A stretch of 64,000 bases of DNA from IDS-8 sp035304345 (lineage in GTDB: Bacteria; Pseudomonadota; Gammaproteobacteria; Steroidobacterales; Woeseiaceae): assembly GCA_035304345.1 (NCBI GenBank), contig DATGQE010000066.1, forward strand, positions 153,077 through 217,076, written 5' to 3'. Below are positions 1-8,057 of the stretch, piece after piece. Position 1 is the first letter of the stretch, and each line of letters begins with the position of its first letter. The notes beneath the pieces were generated by a model. It was not told where the DNA came from. It was given only the letters and a program-made list of their open reading frames with translations, and made no database searches. Made by a program: the position numbers and the translations under genes.

Positions 1-816
1 GATGCGCCAGTGCAGCTCCGCCACCTCGTAGCTGGAGCGCGGCGTCAACAGGTCCGCGAAGGGCATCTCGTCCGGATCGAGCGTGGGTTCCTGCATCGAC
101 GGCAGCCGGTACGGTATGCCGTGCTCGCCGAACTCCATCATGCGGAAATCGGTGGTGCCGGGCGTGCCTTCGTAGCGCCGCCCGTCGTACAGCACCAAGA
201 AGCGCATGTTCGGATCGTCGGTCTCGCGCTGCTCGCCGCGCTCGGCCACGACGACCTCGACGCGGCCGGTCTCGAAGCGGCGCTGCATGAAGACGTTCTC
301 CACCGTGCCGCCCTCCCGCACCGCCTCCGCGTACACGACCGCCGCGTTCTCGCCCGCCGTCGTGAACTCGCCGGGCTCGAGGCTCGTGAGGTCGGCCTGG
401 CGCCGCGCCTCCAGTCCGATGCGCTCCACCGCGACCAGCGCCCGCGGTCCGACGTCCATGGCGATCCACGCGACCAGCGCGGCGAGCGGCACCACCAGCC
501 ACACGAGCGGCCGGTACACGCTGGCCGGCCCGACCCGGCAGGCCATCATCGCGGGCATCTCGCTGTCGCGATAGAAACGGCCCATGGCCAGCATGATCGA
601 CAGGAACACCCCGATCGGCACGAGTATCGTGAGGTACTGGAGCGCGGTGAGCCCGATCACCTGGAAGACGGAATCCCGTGGCAGGGCGCCGGCCGCCACG
701 TCCCCCAGCACCCGCGCGAACTGGTTCGTGAGCAGGATGAACAGCAGGACCGCGGTCACCGCGAGCCAGGTCTGCGCGGTCTCGCGGAAGATGTAGCGGT
801 CGAGGATGCGAAACAT
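1..816 (-). CDS. lptF: LPS export system permease LptF (3' end outside window)
   Basis: Inner-membrane permease of the LptB2FG ABC exporter, which lifts lipopolysaccharide out of the inner membrane towards the LptA bridge. Reading leftward from the ATG at 814-816, the product starts MFRILDRYIFRETAQTW, a typical LptF N-terminus. Three hydrophobic segments follow (about residues 15-35, 55-80 and 97-117), then a soluble beta-rich stretch corresponding to the periplasmic jellyroll. Only the first 272 codons lie in the window and the frame is open to base 1, so the C-terminal membrane segments are missing. It is divergent from pepA, the usual gammaproteobacterial arrangement; lptG would be expected just outside the left edge. 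The family call is firm. Confidence 0.93.
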   Translation of the reverse strand, partial: MFRILDRYIFRETAQTWLAVTAVLLFILLTNQFARVLGDVAAGALPRDSVFQVIGLTALQYLTILVPIGVFLSIMLAMGRFYRDSEMPAMMACRVGPASVYRPLVWLVVPLAALVAWIAMDVGPRALVAVERIGLEARRQADLTSLEPGEFTTAGENAAVVYAEAVREGGTVENVFMQRRFETGRVEVVVAERGEQRETDDPNMRFLVLYDGRRYEGTPGTTDFRMMEFGEHGIPYRLPSMQEPTLDPDEMPFADLLTPRSSYEVAELHWRI

Positions 817-1088
817 CGAGCCGGGGGCGGGGTCCGGGATCGTTGAACCAAATGCGCGCGAATCGGGTAGACTAGCCGTTTTGATTCTATCGGGACAGCC
901 CTTCGGGGGCCCCTTGCACGGCCCTAGGCCGGCGCCGGCGCCCGTTCCCGAGCTTCATCCGACGGGCCGGCCCGCTAACAATAACAGACCGCCTGAACGT
1001 CGACCGCACATCGCTTACCCGCGCGGATGGCTCGCGCAACCGGGACACTGCTGCCGTCGACCAAGGGGCGCCCGACAAGGCACTTTCA
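817..1088. promoter_or_regulatory. Divergent lptF / pepA promoter region
   Basis: This 272-bp spacer separates the two divergent genes and has no convincing ORF. The AT-richer patch at 862-890 carries TAGTCT on the minus strand (869-874), a possible -10 for lptF about 50 bases from its ATG, and TAGACT on the plus strand (868-873). A second AT-rich patch, TAACAATAAC, lies at 976-985 and is a closer candidate -10 for pepA. No good -35 boxes are visible, so the exact sites are guesses. Confidence 0.4.
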
Positions 1089-2594
1089 ATGGATCACTAC
1101 ATAACGACAAGCAGGGCTGCTCGCCGCTCCGGCGGGTGCCTGGTGGTCGGGATCTACGAGGACGGCCGGCCCGGGGAGGCCGCGGCCGAGGTCGATGCGG
1201 CCAGCGACGGGCTGATCCGGCGCCTGGTGCGGGCCGGCGACCTCTCGGGAGAGCTCGGCGATGCGCGCCTCCTGCCGCAGGTCCCGGGAGTGCGCGCGCA
1301 AAGGATCGTCGTCGCCGGCCTCGGCAAGCGTGACGGCTTCGGGGTCGCGGCTTTGCGCCAGGCGCTGGAAGCCGCCGTCAACGCCCTCAAGGGCAGCACG
1401 ACCGGCGACCTCGTGAGCTACCTCGGGCTCGAGCCGCTCGGCTCGGTGACGCCCTACTACGTCGCGCGCCACACGGTCGAGGCGGTGGGCAACGCCGTGT
1501 ACACGTTCGACGAGATGAAGAGCGAGCGCAAGAAGCCGCGTCCGCCCCTGGAGAAGGTCGGCATCGCGGTGCGCGATGCCTCCGAGCGCGCCGCGGCCGA
1601 AACCGGCGCGCGCCATGCCGAGGCCATCGTCACGGCCATGTCGCTGGTCAAGGACCTCGGCAACCTGCCCGCCAACGTCTGCACGCCTGCCTATCTCGCA
1701 CGCACCGCGCAGCGCCTCGCCCGCGAGCTGCCCGGGCTCTCCGCGCGCGTGCTCGGCGAAGCCGAGATGAAGCGCCTCGGGATGAATTCCCTCCTGTCCG
1801 TCACCGCCGGCACGGAGGAGCCCGCGAAGCTCATCGTCATGCAGTACAAGGGTGCCGGGCGCGGCCAGCCGGTCGTGCTCGTCGGCAAGGGCATCACGTT
1901 CGACACCGGCGGCCTGTCGCTGAAGCCCGGCCCCGGCATGGACGAGATGAAGTACGACATGTGCGGCGGTGCCTCGGTGATCGCCACGATCTCGGCGATC
2001 GCGCGACTCGAGCTGCCGATCAACGTCGTCGCGATCGTGCCGACCTGCGAGAACCTGCCGAGCGGCAAGGCCACGCGGCCGGGCGACATCGTGCGCAGCA
2101 TGTCGGGCCAGACGATCGAGATCCTGAACACCGACGCCGAAGGCCGCCTGATCCTGTGCGACGCGCTCACCTACGCGCGGCGCTTCAAGCCCGCGGTGGT
2201 CGTCGACGTGGCGACGCTGACGGGTGCCTGCGTCATCGCGCTCGGCCATCACCTGACGGCGATCATGAGCAACCGGGACGAGCTGGCGAGCAGCCTGGCC
2301 GAAGCGGGGCTCGCGTCCTGGGACCGCGGCTGGCACATGCCGATGGCCGAGGAATACGAGCGCCAGCTCCAGAGCAATTTCGCCGATTTCGCGAACGTCG
2401 GCGGCCGCGAAGGCGGCGCGATCACGGCAGCCTGCTTCCTCGGCAAGTTCACGAAGGGCCTCGACTGGGCGCACCTCGACATCGCGGGCACGGCCTGGCG
2501 CACCGGGCAGAAGAAAGGTGCCACCGGCCGCCCGGTGCCGATGCTGACGGAATTCCTCCTGCGCCGCGCCGGCGCGCTCCCGGACCGGCCGTGA
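1089..2594 (+). CDS. pepA: Leucyl aminopeptidase (M17, PepA)
   Basis: Cytosolic di-metal aminopeptidase that removes N-terminal residues from peptides; in enterobacteria PepA is also a DNA-binding protein. The 501-residue length matches the family. The metal and active-site set is complete: GKGITFDTGG near residue 266, SLKPG, KYDMCGG, and NTDAEGRLILCDAL near residue 347 (metal-binding Asp and Glu plus the catalytic Arg). The N-terminal domain is of the PepA type. The stop overlaps the GTG start of holC (GTGA), so the two are translationally coupled. A second M17 enzyme is encoded at 54991-56505. Confidence 0.96.
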   Translation: MDHYITTSRAARRSGGCLVVGIYEDGRPGEAAAEVDAASDGLIRRLVRAGDLSGELGDARLLPQVPGVRAQRIVVAGLGKRDGFGVAALRQALEAAVNALKGSTTGDLVSYLGLEPLGSVTPYYVARHTVEAVGNAVYTFDEMKSERKKPRPPLEKVGIAVRDASERAAAETGARHAEAIVTAMSLVKDLGNLPANVCTPAYLARTAQRLARELPGLSARVLGEAEMKRLGMNSLLSVTAGTEEPAKLIVMQYKGAGRGQPVVLVGKGITFDTGGLSLKPGPGMDEMKYDMCGGASVIATISAIARLELPINVVAIVPTCENLPSGKATRPGDIVRSMSGQTIEILNTDAEGRLILCDALTYARRFKPAVVVDVATLTGACVIALGHHLTAIMSNRDELASSLAEAGLASWDRGWHMPMAEEYERQLQSNFADFANVGGREGGAITAACFLGKFTKGLDWAHLDIAGTAWRTGQKKGATGRPVPMLTEFLLRRAGALPDRP

Positions 2595-3022
2595 CGCGAA
2601 TCGATTTCTACCTGCTGGCGCAGGCCGGCGAGAGCACGCGGGACCGGTTTGCCTGCCGGCTCGCGGAGAAGGCCTACCGGCTCAGGCATTCGGTGCACAT
2701 CCAGGCGGCGGACCGGCCCCGCGCGGCGGAGCTCGACGAGCTCCTGTGGACGTTCCGGGACGGCAGCTTCGTGCCCCACGAGCTCATCGACTCGAGCGAC
2801 GCGCCGGTCGAGGCGCCCGTCACGATCGGCTGCACGGACGCGGGCCTGCGCCCCGCCGACCTGTTGATCAACCTCACCGACGCGCTGCCGCCGGCGCTCG
2901 ACTCTTTCCCGCGGGTCGCCGAAATTGTAACCTCCGACGAAGATCGCAAGCAGCGGTCGCGCACGCTGTTCGCCGAGTACCGCTCGCGGGGCCACACCCT
3001 GGAAGTTCACGAGCTCCCGTAG
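2591..3022 (+). CDS. holC: DNA polymerase III chi subunit
   Basis: Clamp-loader accessory subunit which, with psi, links the replicase to single-stranded DNA-binding protein. The product is 143 residues, the usual size for chi, and opens VTRIDFYLLAQ followed by an LAEKAYRLRHSV-type helix. The central ELDELLWTFRDGSFVPHEL segment and a late TDALPP-type loop are hallmark chi sequences. The GTG start at 2591 overlaps the pepA stop by four bases. The pepA-holC-valS order is conserved in gammaproteobacteria and supports the call. Confidence 0.93.
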   Translation: MTRIDFYLLAQAGESTRDRFACRLAEKAYRLRHSVHIQAADRPRAAELDELLWTFRDGSFVPHELIDSSDAPVEAPVTIGCTDAGLRPADLLINLTDALPPALDSFPRVAEIVTSDEDRKQRSRTLFAEYRSRGHTLEVHELP

Positions 3023-3175
3023 CACCCCACGACGGGTGCACGGGATTCCGCTGATCGAAGGCACGTCGACGCGCGCCTTCCGGGGCCGGTGCCGGCGTGC
3101 CCTTGACGAGGCGATGCCGGGCCGCCCGCCGGTGCGGGCCGCCTGCACGCGGCCCTGACTGCACGGAAGCCACGG

Positions 3176-5950
3176 ATGAAGAGGACCTACGACCCGACCG
3201 ACATCGAGCAGCGCCAGTACGAGCGCTGGGAGAAGGCCGGCTACTTCGCGCCGAGCGGCACCGGCGAGCCCTATTGCATCATGATCCCGCCGCCGAACGT
3301 GACCGGCACGCTGCACATGGGCCACGCGTTCCAGGACACGATCATGGACGCGCTGATCCGCTATCACCGCATGCTCGGCCGCAACACGCTGTGGCAGGTC
3401 GGGACCGATCACGCCGGCATCGCGACCCAGATGGTGGTGGAGCGCCAGCTCAACGCGGAGGGCACTTCGCGGCAGGAGCTCGGCCGCGAGAAATTCGTGG
3501 AGCGGGTGTGGCAATGGCGGCGCGAATCGGGCGGCCACATCTCCCGCCAGCTCCGGCGCCTGGGAGCGTCGGTCGACTGGACGCGCGAGCGCTTCACGAT
3601 GGACGAGGACCTGTCCGCCGCGGTCACCGAGGTCTTCGTGCGCCTCTACGACGACGGCCTGATCTATCGCGGCAAGCGGCTCGTGAACTGGGACCCGGTG
3701 CTGCACACGGCACTTTCGGATCTCGAGGTGCTGCAGGCCGAGGAGGAAGGACACCTCTGGCACATCCGTTATCCGCTCGCCGACGGTGAGGGACACCTCG
3801 TCGTGGCGACGACGCGTCCCGAAACGATGCTGGGCGACAGCGCCGTCGCCGTGCACCCGGACGACGAGCGCCACCGGCATCTCGTCGGCCGCGAGGTGCT
3901 CCTGCCGCTGACCGACCGGCGTATCCCCGTCATCGCCGACGAGTACGTGGACCCCGAGTTCGGCACCGGCTGCCTCAAGATCACCCCGGCGCACGACTTC
4001 AACGACTGGGAGGTCGGCCAGCGCCACGGCCTGCCGCTCTACAACGTCCTCGACGAGAACGCCGCGATCCAGGCGCCGGCGCCCGAGCGCTATCGCGGCC
4101 TCGACCGCTTCGCGGCCCGCGAGCGCGTGGTCGAGGAGCTGCGTGCGCAGGGGCTCTTGGAACGCGTCGAGCCGCATACGCATTCCGTGCCGCGCGGCGA
4201 CCGCAGCGGCGCGATCATCGAACCCTGGCTCACCGACCAGTGGTACGTGAACGTGCAGCCGCTCGCGGGACCCGCGATCGAGGCGGTGCGCTCGGGCCGG
4301 ATCCGGTTCGTGCCCGAGAACTGGGCGAAGACCTATTTCGACTGGATGCTGAACATCCAGGACTGGTGCATCAGCCGCCAGCTCTGGTGGGGGCACCGCA
4401 TTCCCGCGTGGTACGACGAAGCGGGCAACCTGTACGTCGCACGCTCCGAGAGCGAGGTGCGTGCGAAGCACGGGCTGCCCGACGACCTGCCCCTGCGCCA
4501 GGACGAGGACGTGCTCGACACGTGGTTCTCGTCGGCCCTGTGGCCGTTCAGCACGCTCGGCTGGCCGCAGGACACGGAAGACCTCAGGACGTTCTATCCC
4601 GGCAACGTGCTCGTGACCGGGTTCGACATCATTTTCTTCTGGGTGGCCCGCATGATCATGATGGGCCTGCGCTTCATGGGCGAGGTGCCATTCCGGGACG
4701 TGTACATCCACGGCCTCGTGCGCGACCAGGACGGGCAGAAGATGTCGAAGTCGCGCGGCAACGTGCTCGACCCGCTCGACCTCATCGACGGAATCGATCT
4801 CGAGACGCTGGTCGCGAAGCGGACCTCCGGGCTCATGCAGCCGCATCTCAAGCCGAAGATCGAGGCCGCGACGCGCGCGCAGTTCCCCGAGGGCATCCCG
4901 GCCTACGGCGTCGATGCGCTCCGCTACACCTTCGCCTCGCTCGCCACGACGGGGCGCGACATCCGTTTCGATCTCGGGCGCATCGACGGGTACCGCAGAT
5001 TCTGCAACAAGCTGTGGAACGCGGCGCATTACGTGCTGATGAACACCGGGGAGTACCGGCACGACGAGCCCGGTACGGCGGAGCTGTCGGTCGCCGACCG
5101 CTGGATCCGCTCGCGGCTCGAGCGCGTGATCGGCACCGTGCATGCGCAGTTCGCCAACTACCGCTTCGACCTGGCGGCGCAGGCGTTGTACGACTTCACC
5201 TGGCACGAGTTCTGCGACTGGTATCTCGAGCTCTCGAAGCCCGTCCTGCAGTCCGAATCGTCCTCGCCGGCGGCGATGCGCGGCACCCGCCGGACACTGC
5301 TCGAAACGCTCGAGACGCTGCTGCGGCTGCTGCACCCGCTGATTCCGTTCATCACCGAGGAGATCTGGGGCGAGGTCGCGCCGCGGGCCGGCGTGCACGG
5401 CGAGACCATCATGCTGCAGCCGTATCCGAAGACGGCGGCGGACCGCGAAGACCCGGAAGCCGAGCGCGAGCTCGAGTGGGTGATGGAATTCATCCTCGGC
5501 ATCCGCCGGATTCGCGGCGAAATGGACATCGCGCCCGGCAAGGCCCTGCCGGTGCTGCTGCAGAACGCGAGCGAACGGGACGTGGCCCTCGCGACCGCGC
5601 ACGCACCGTTGCTGCAGCGCGTCGGCCGCATCGAGTCCATACGGCCGCTGGCCGACGGTGAAGCCCCGCCCCCGTCGGCCACGGCACTGCTCGGAGAGAT
5701 GAAGCTGCTCGTGCCGATGCGCGGCCTGATCGACGTCGATGCCGAGCGGGCCCGCCTGGACAAGCTGCGCCGCAAGGCTGAAGCCGACCTCGCACGCAGC
5801 CGCGGCAAGCTCGACAACCCGAATTTCGTGAACAACGCGCCGCCCGCCGTGGTCACACAGGAACGGGACCGGGTCATGGAGTTCGAACGGCAGATCGCCC
5901 AGCTCGACGAGCAGCTCGAACGGCTCGCGCGCCTCGAGCCTGCCGGCTGA
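3176..5950 (+). CDS. valS: Valyl-tRNA synthetase
   Basis: Class Ia aminoacyl-tRNA synthetase charging tRNA-Val. At 924 residues it is close to the gammaproteobacterial norm. The HIGH motif appears as LHMGH near residue 46-49, the KMSKS motif near residue 522 (GQKMSKSRGN), the CP1 editing domain lies between them with TTRPETMLGDSAVAVHP, and the C-terminal 75 residues are a charged coiled coil (tRNA arm) with DLARSRGKLDNPNFV. The ATG at 3176 fits the conserved MKRTYDP-type start. The 153-bp spacer after holC shows no gene. Confidence 0.97.
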   Translation: MKRTYDPTDIEQRQYERWEKAGYFAPSGTGEPYCIMIPPPNVTGTLHMGHAFQDTIMDALIRYHRMLGRNTLWQVGTDHAGIATQMVVERQLNAEGTSRQELGREKFVERVWQWRRESGGHISRQLRRLGASVDWTRERFTMDEDLSAAVTEVFVRLYDDGLIYRGKRLVNWDPVLHTALSDLEVLQAEEEGHLWHIRYPLADGEGHLVVATTRPETMLGDSAVAVHPDDERHRHLVGREVLLPLTDRRIPVIADEYVDPEFGTGCLKITPAHDFNDWEVGQRHGLPLYNVLDENAAIQAPAPERYRGLDRFAARERVVEELRAQGLLERVEPHTHSVPRGDRSGAIIEPWLTDQWYVNVQPLAGPAIEAVRSGRIRFVPENWAKTYFDWMLNIQDWCISRQLWWGHRIPAWYDEAGNLYVARSESEVRAKHGLPDDLPLRQDEDVLDTWFSSALWPFSTLGWPQDTEDLRTFYPGNVLVTGFDIIFFWVARMIMMGLRFMGEVPFRDVYIHGLVRDQDGQKMSKSRGNVLDPLDLIDGIDLETLVAKRTSGLMQPHLKPKIEAATRAQFPEGIPAYGVDALRYTFASLATTGRDIRFDLGRIDGYRRFCNKLWNAAHYVLMNTGEYRHDEPGTAELSVADRWIRSRLERVIGTVHAQFANYRFDLAAQALYDFTWHEFCDWYLELSKPVLQSESSSPAAMRGTRRTLLETLETLLRLLHPLIPFITEEIWGEVAPRAGVHGETIMLQPYPKTAADREDPEAERELEWVMEFILGIRRIRGEMDIAPGKALPVLLQNASERDVALATAHAPLLQRVGRIESIRPLADGEAPPPSATALLGEMKLLVPMRGLIDVDAERARLDKLRRKAEADLARSRGKLDNPNFVNNAPPAVVTQERDRVMEFERQIAQLDEQLERLARLEPAG

Positions 5951-5987
5951 CGTCTGCCCGCGTGCGCCCCGGCGACCGCGTCATGTG

Positions 5988-6061
5988 TCACAGTTCACAG
6001 TTGCGCGCACCCTCGGGTGCGCACGTGGCCGCGATGCGCGAGGATTGACGCCGCTGGCGTC
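5988..6061. other. Tandem 7-mer and two small hairpins upstream of the moxR gene
   Basis: Between valS and the MoxR gene lie a tandem heptamer TCACAGTTCACAGT (5988-6001), an 8-bp inverted repeat GCGCACCC/GGGTGCGC with a 2-bp centre (6005-6022) and a second hairpin GACGCC-gct-GGCGTC (6047-6061). Neither hairpin is followed by a T run, so a simple intrinsic terminator is unlikely. They could be an operator or a leader structure for the downstream operon. The function is inferred only from position. Confidence 0.35.
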
Positions 6062-6085
6062 GCTTGAACTTCAGCAGGAGCACCG

Positions 6086-7051
6086 ATGCAGCGCGGAAGC
6101 ACGATCGAGTCACTGCCTCTCAACGCGGAAGCACGCAAGGCAGCCCTGGACGCGGCCCGCGAGACGCTCGGCTCGATCATCCTCGGCAAGGACCGCGAGA
6201 TCGCGCTCGCGCTCGCGTGCCTGCTGGCCCGCGGTCATCTCCTGATCGAGGACCTCCCCGGCCTCGGCAAGACCGTGCTCGCCCAGGCGCTCGCGCGCGT
6301 GCTCGGCCTGAGCTACCAGCGCATCCAGTTCACGAGCGACCTGTTGCCGGCCGACATCGTGGGCGTCTCGATCTACCGCCAGGAGAGCGGAGAGTTCGAG
6401 TTCCAGCGCGGCCCGATCTTCGCGCAGCTCGTGCTCGCGGACGAGGTCAACCGGGCGACGCCGAAAGCGCAGAGCGCGCTGCTCGAAGCCATGGAAGAGG
6501 AGCAGGTGTCGGTCGACGGGCAGACGCACGCGCTGCCGAGGCCGTTCTTCGTCGTCGCGACGCAGAACCCTGCCGACCAGATCGGCACGTTTCCGCTGCC
6601 GGAATCGCAGCTCGACCGTTTCCTCATGCGGCTCGAGATCGGCTACCCGAGCGAGGAGCACGAACGGGAGCTTCTCACCGGCGCCGACCGCCGCAGCATG
6701 CTGGCGACGCTCCAGCCGGTGCTGAACCCGGCCCTGCTGCTCGAGCTGCAGGCGCAGGCCGACGCCGTCCACATGAGCGAGCCCCTGCTCGACTACCTGC
6801 AGGCGCTCGTGCGCCACACGCGCGAATCCCCGGAGATCGAGACCGGGCTTTCGCCGCGCGCCTCGCTCGCCCTGGCCGCGGCGGCGCGCGCGCACGCGTT
6901 CATCCATCACCACTCCGGCGTGTTTCCCGACGACGTGCAGGCGGTGTTCCCCGCGGTGGCCGGGCATCGCCTCACGCCCGCCAGCGGGTCGCGCTATCGC
7001 ACCCCGTCCGAGCTCACCCGGCACGTGCTGGGTTCCGTCGGCATACCCTGA
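6086..7051 (+). CDS. MoxR-family AAA+ ATPase
   Basis: AAA+ chaperone-like ATPase of the MoxR group, which typically works with vWA or DUF58 partners in maturing or activating other proteins. The 321-residue product has Walker A (DLPGLGKTVL, near residue 57-66), Walker B (LVLADEVNRA near 117), sensor 1 (VVATQNP) and the arginine-containing LPESQLDRFLM loop. A purine-rich AGCAGGAG ribosome site precedes the ATG. It heads a three-gene unit (MoxR, DUF58, transglutaminase-like), a common proteobacterial arrangement. The substrate is unknown. Confidence 0.92.
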   Translation: MQRGSTIESLPLNAEARKAALDAARETLGSIILGKDREIALALACLLARGHLLIEDLPGLGKTVLAQALARVLGLSYQRIQFTSDLLPADIVGVSIYRQESGEFEFQRGPIFAQLVLADEVNRATPKAQSALLEAMEEEQVSVDGQTHALPRPFFVVATQNPADQIGTFPLPESQLDRFLMRLEIGYPSEEHERELLTGADRRSMLATLQPVLNPALLLELQAQADAVHMSEPLLDYLQALVRHTRESPEIETGLSPRASLALAAAARAHAFIHHHSGVFPDDVQAVFPAVAGHRLTPASGSRYRTPSELTRHVLGSVGIP

Positions 7052-7061
7052 GCGGAGCGCC

Positions 7062-8057
7062 GTGCAGGCGAGCGCCCTGCGTCCGTCCGCCCTGACCCGG
7101 CGTATCGCGTCACGGGTCGAGCGCTGGGCAAGGGACCGCCAGGGGCTCGATCCCGCCACCGTGCGCCTGCGTCCCGGCCGCATCTACCTCCTGCCCACGG
7201 GGGTCGGCGTCGTGTTCGCCGCCATGACGTTCGCGATGCTTCTGGGATCAATGAATTACAACAACAATCTCTCGTTCGTTCTCACGTTCCTGCTGGTCTC
7301 GCTCGGCCTCGTGTCGATGCACCAGTGCCAGCGCAACCTGGTCGACCTCGAGATCGGCTTCGCCGGGGCCGATCCCGTGTTCGCCGGCCAGGCGCTCGAA
7401 TTCCGCATCGCCGCCACCAATCACGCGCGCAATCGCCGCTCCGCGCTGCGCCTCGTCGCCGGCGACGCGATCGCCGGCCCGATCGACCTGGCACCCGGCG
7501 AGAGCCGCGTGCTGACGCTCGCCGTGCCGACCGCGCGCCGCGGGCGGGTGCGCCTCGCGCGCTTCGCCGTCCGCTCGCTGTTCCCGTTCGAGCTGTTCCG
7601 TGCCTGGGCGTGGCTGCACATGGACATCGAAGGTCTCGTCTACCCGCGGCCGGCCGACGACGCGACGCCCCCGCCCGCCGCGCGCGCCGAGCACGGGCAT
7701 CGCCAGCACGACGCCCGCGGCGAGGAGGACTTCGCGGGCTTCCGCCGCTTCCAGGCCGGCGATTCGCCGCGCCACGTCGCCTGGAAGGCCTACGCGCGCA
7801 GCGGCGAGCTCTACTCGAAGCAGTTCGCGGGCGCCGATACGAGCAGCCAGTGGCTCGATTACGACGAGATCCCGGCGACCGACGTGGAGCGGCGGCTCTC
7901 GGTGCTTGCGCGCTGGATCGTCGATGCGGACCGGACCGGTCGCGACTACGGGCTCAGGCTGCCGGGCACCGAGTTCCCGCCGGCGCACGGCGATGCGCAC
8001 CGGCATCGCTGCCTCGAAGCGCTCGCGCTGTTCGAGGCGCCGGAGCCGCGCCCGTGA
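7062..8057 (+). CDS. DUF58 membrane-anchored protein
   Basis: 331-residue DUF58 protein. It has two adjacent hydrophobic segments near residues 43-62 and 65-85, an Ig-like extracytoplasmic or linker part, and the DUF58 signature GEEDFAGFRRFQAGDSPRHVAWKAYAR (given here as GEEDFAGFRRF then GDSPRHVAWKAYAR) near residue 220-250. The start is GTG at 7062, since no better ATG precedes the first conserved block. It sits 10 bp after the MoxR ATPase gene and its stop overlaps the next ATG. Partner role in the MoxR system is known for the family; its specific job here is not. Confidence 0.88.
   Translation: MQASALRPSALTRRIASRVERWARDRQGLDPATVRLRPGRIYLLPTGVGVVFAAMTFAMLLGSMNYNNNLSFVLTFLLVSLGLVSMHQCQRNLVDLEIGFAGADPVFAGQALEFRIAATNHARNRRSALRLVAGDAIAGPIDLAPGESRVLTLAVPTARRGRVRLARFAVRSLFPFELFRAWAWLHMDIEGLVYPRPADDATPPPAARAEHGHRQHDARGEEDFAGFRRFQAGDSPRHVAWKAYARSGELYSKQFAGADTSSQWLDYDEIPATDVERRLSVLARWIVDADRTGRDYGLRLPGTEFPPAHGDAHRHRCLEALALFEAPEPRP

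Noticed and set aside
2249..5602. Antisense open frame of about 1100 codons opposite pepA, holC and valS
   Set aside because: It is the complement of three well-recognised genes, shows shadow composition and crosses gene borders.
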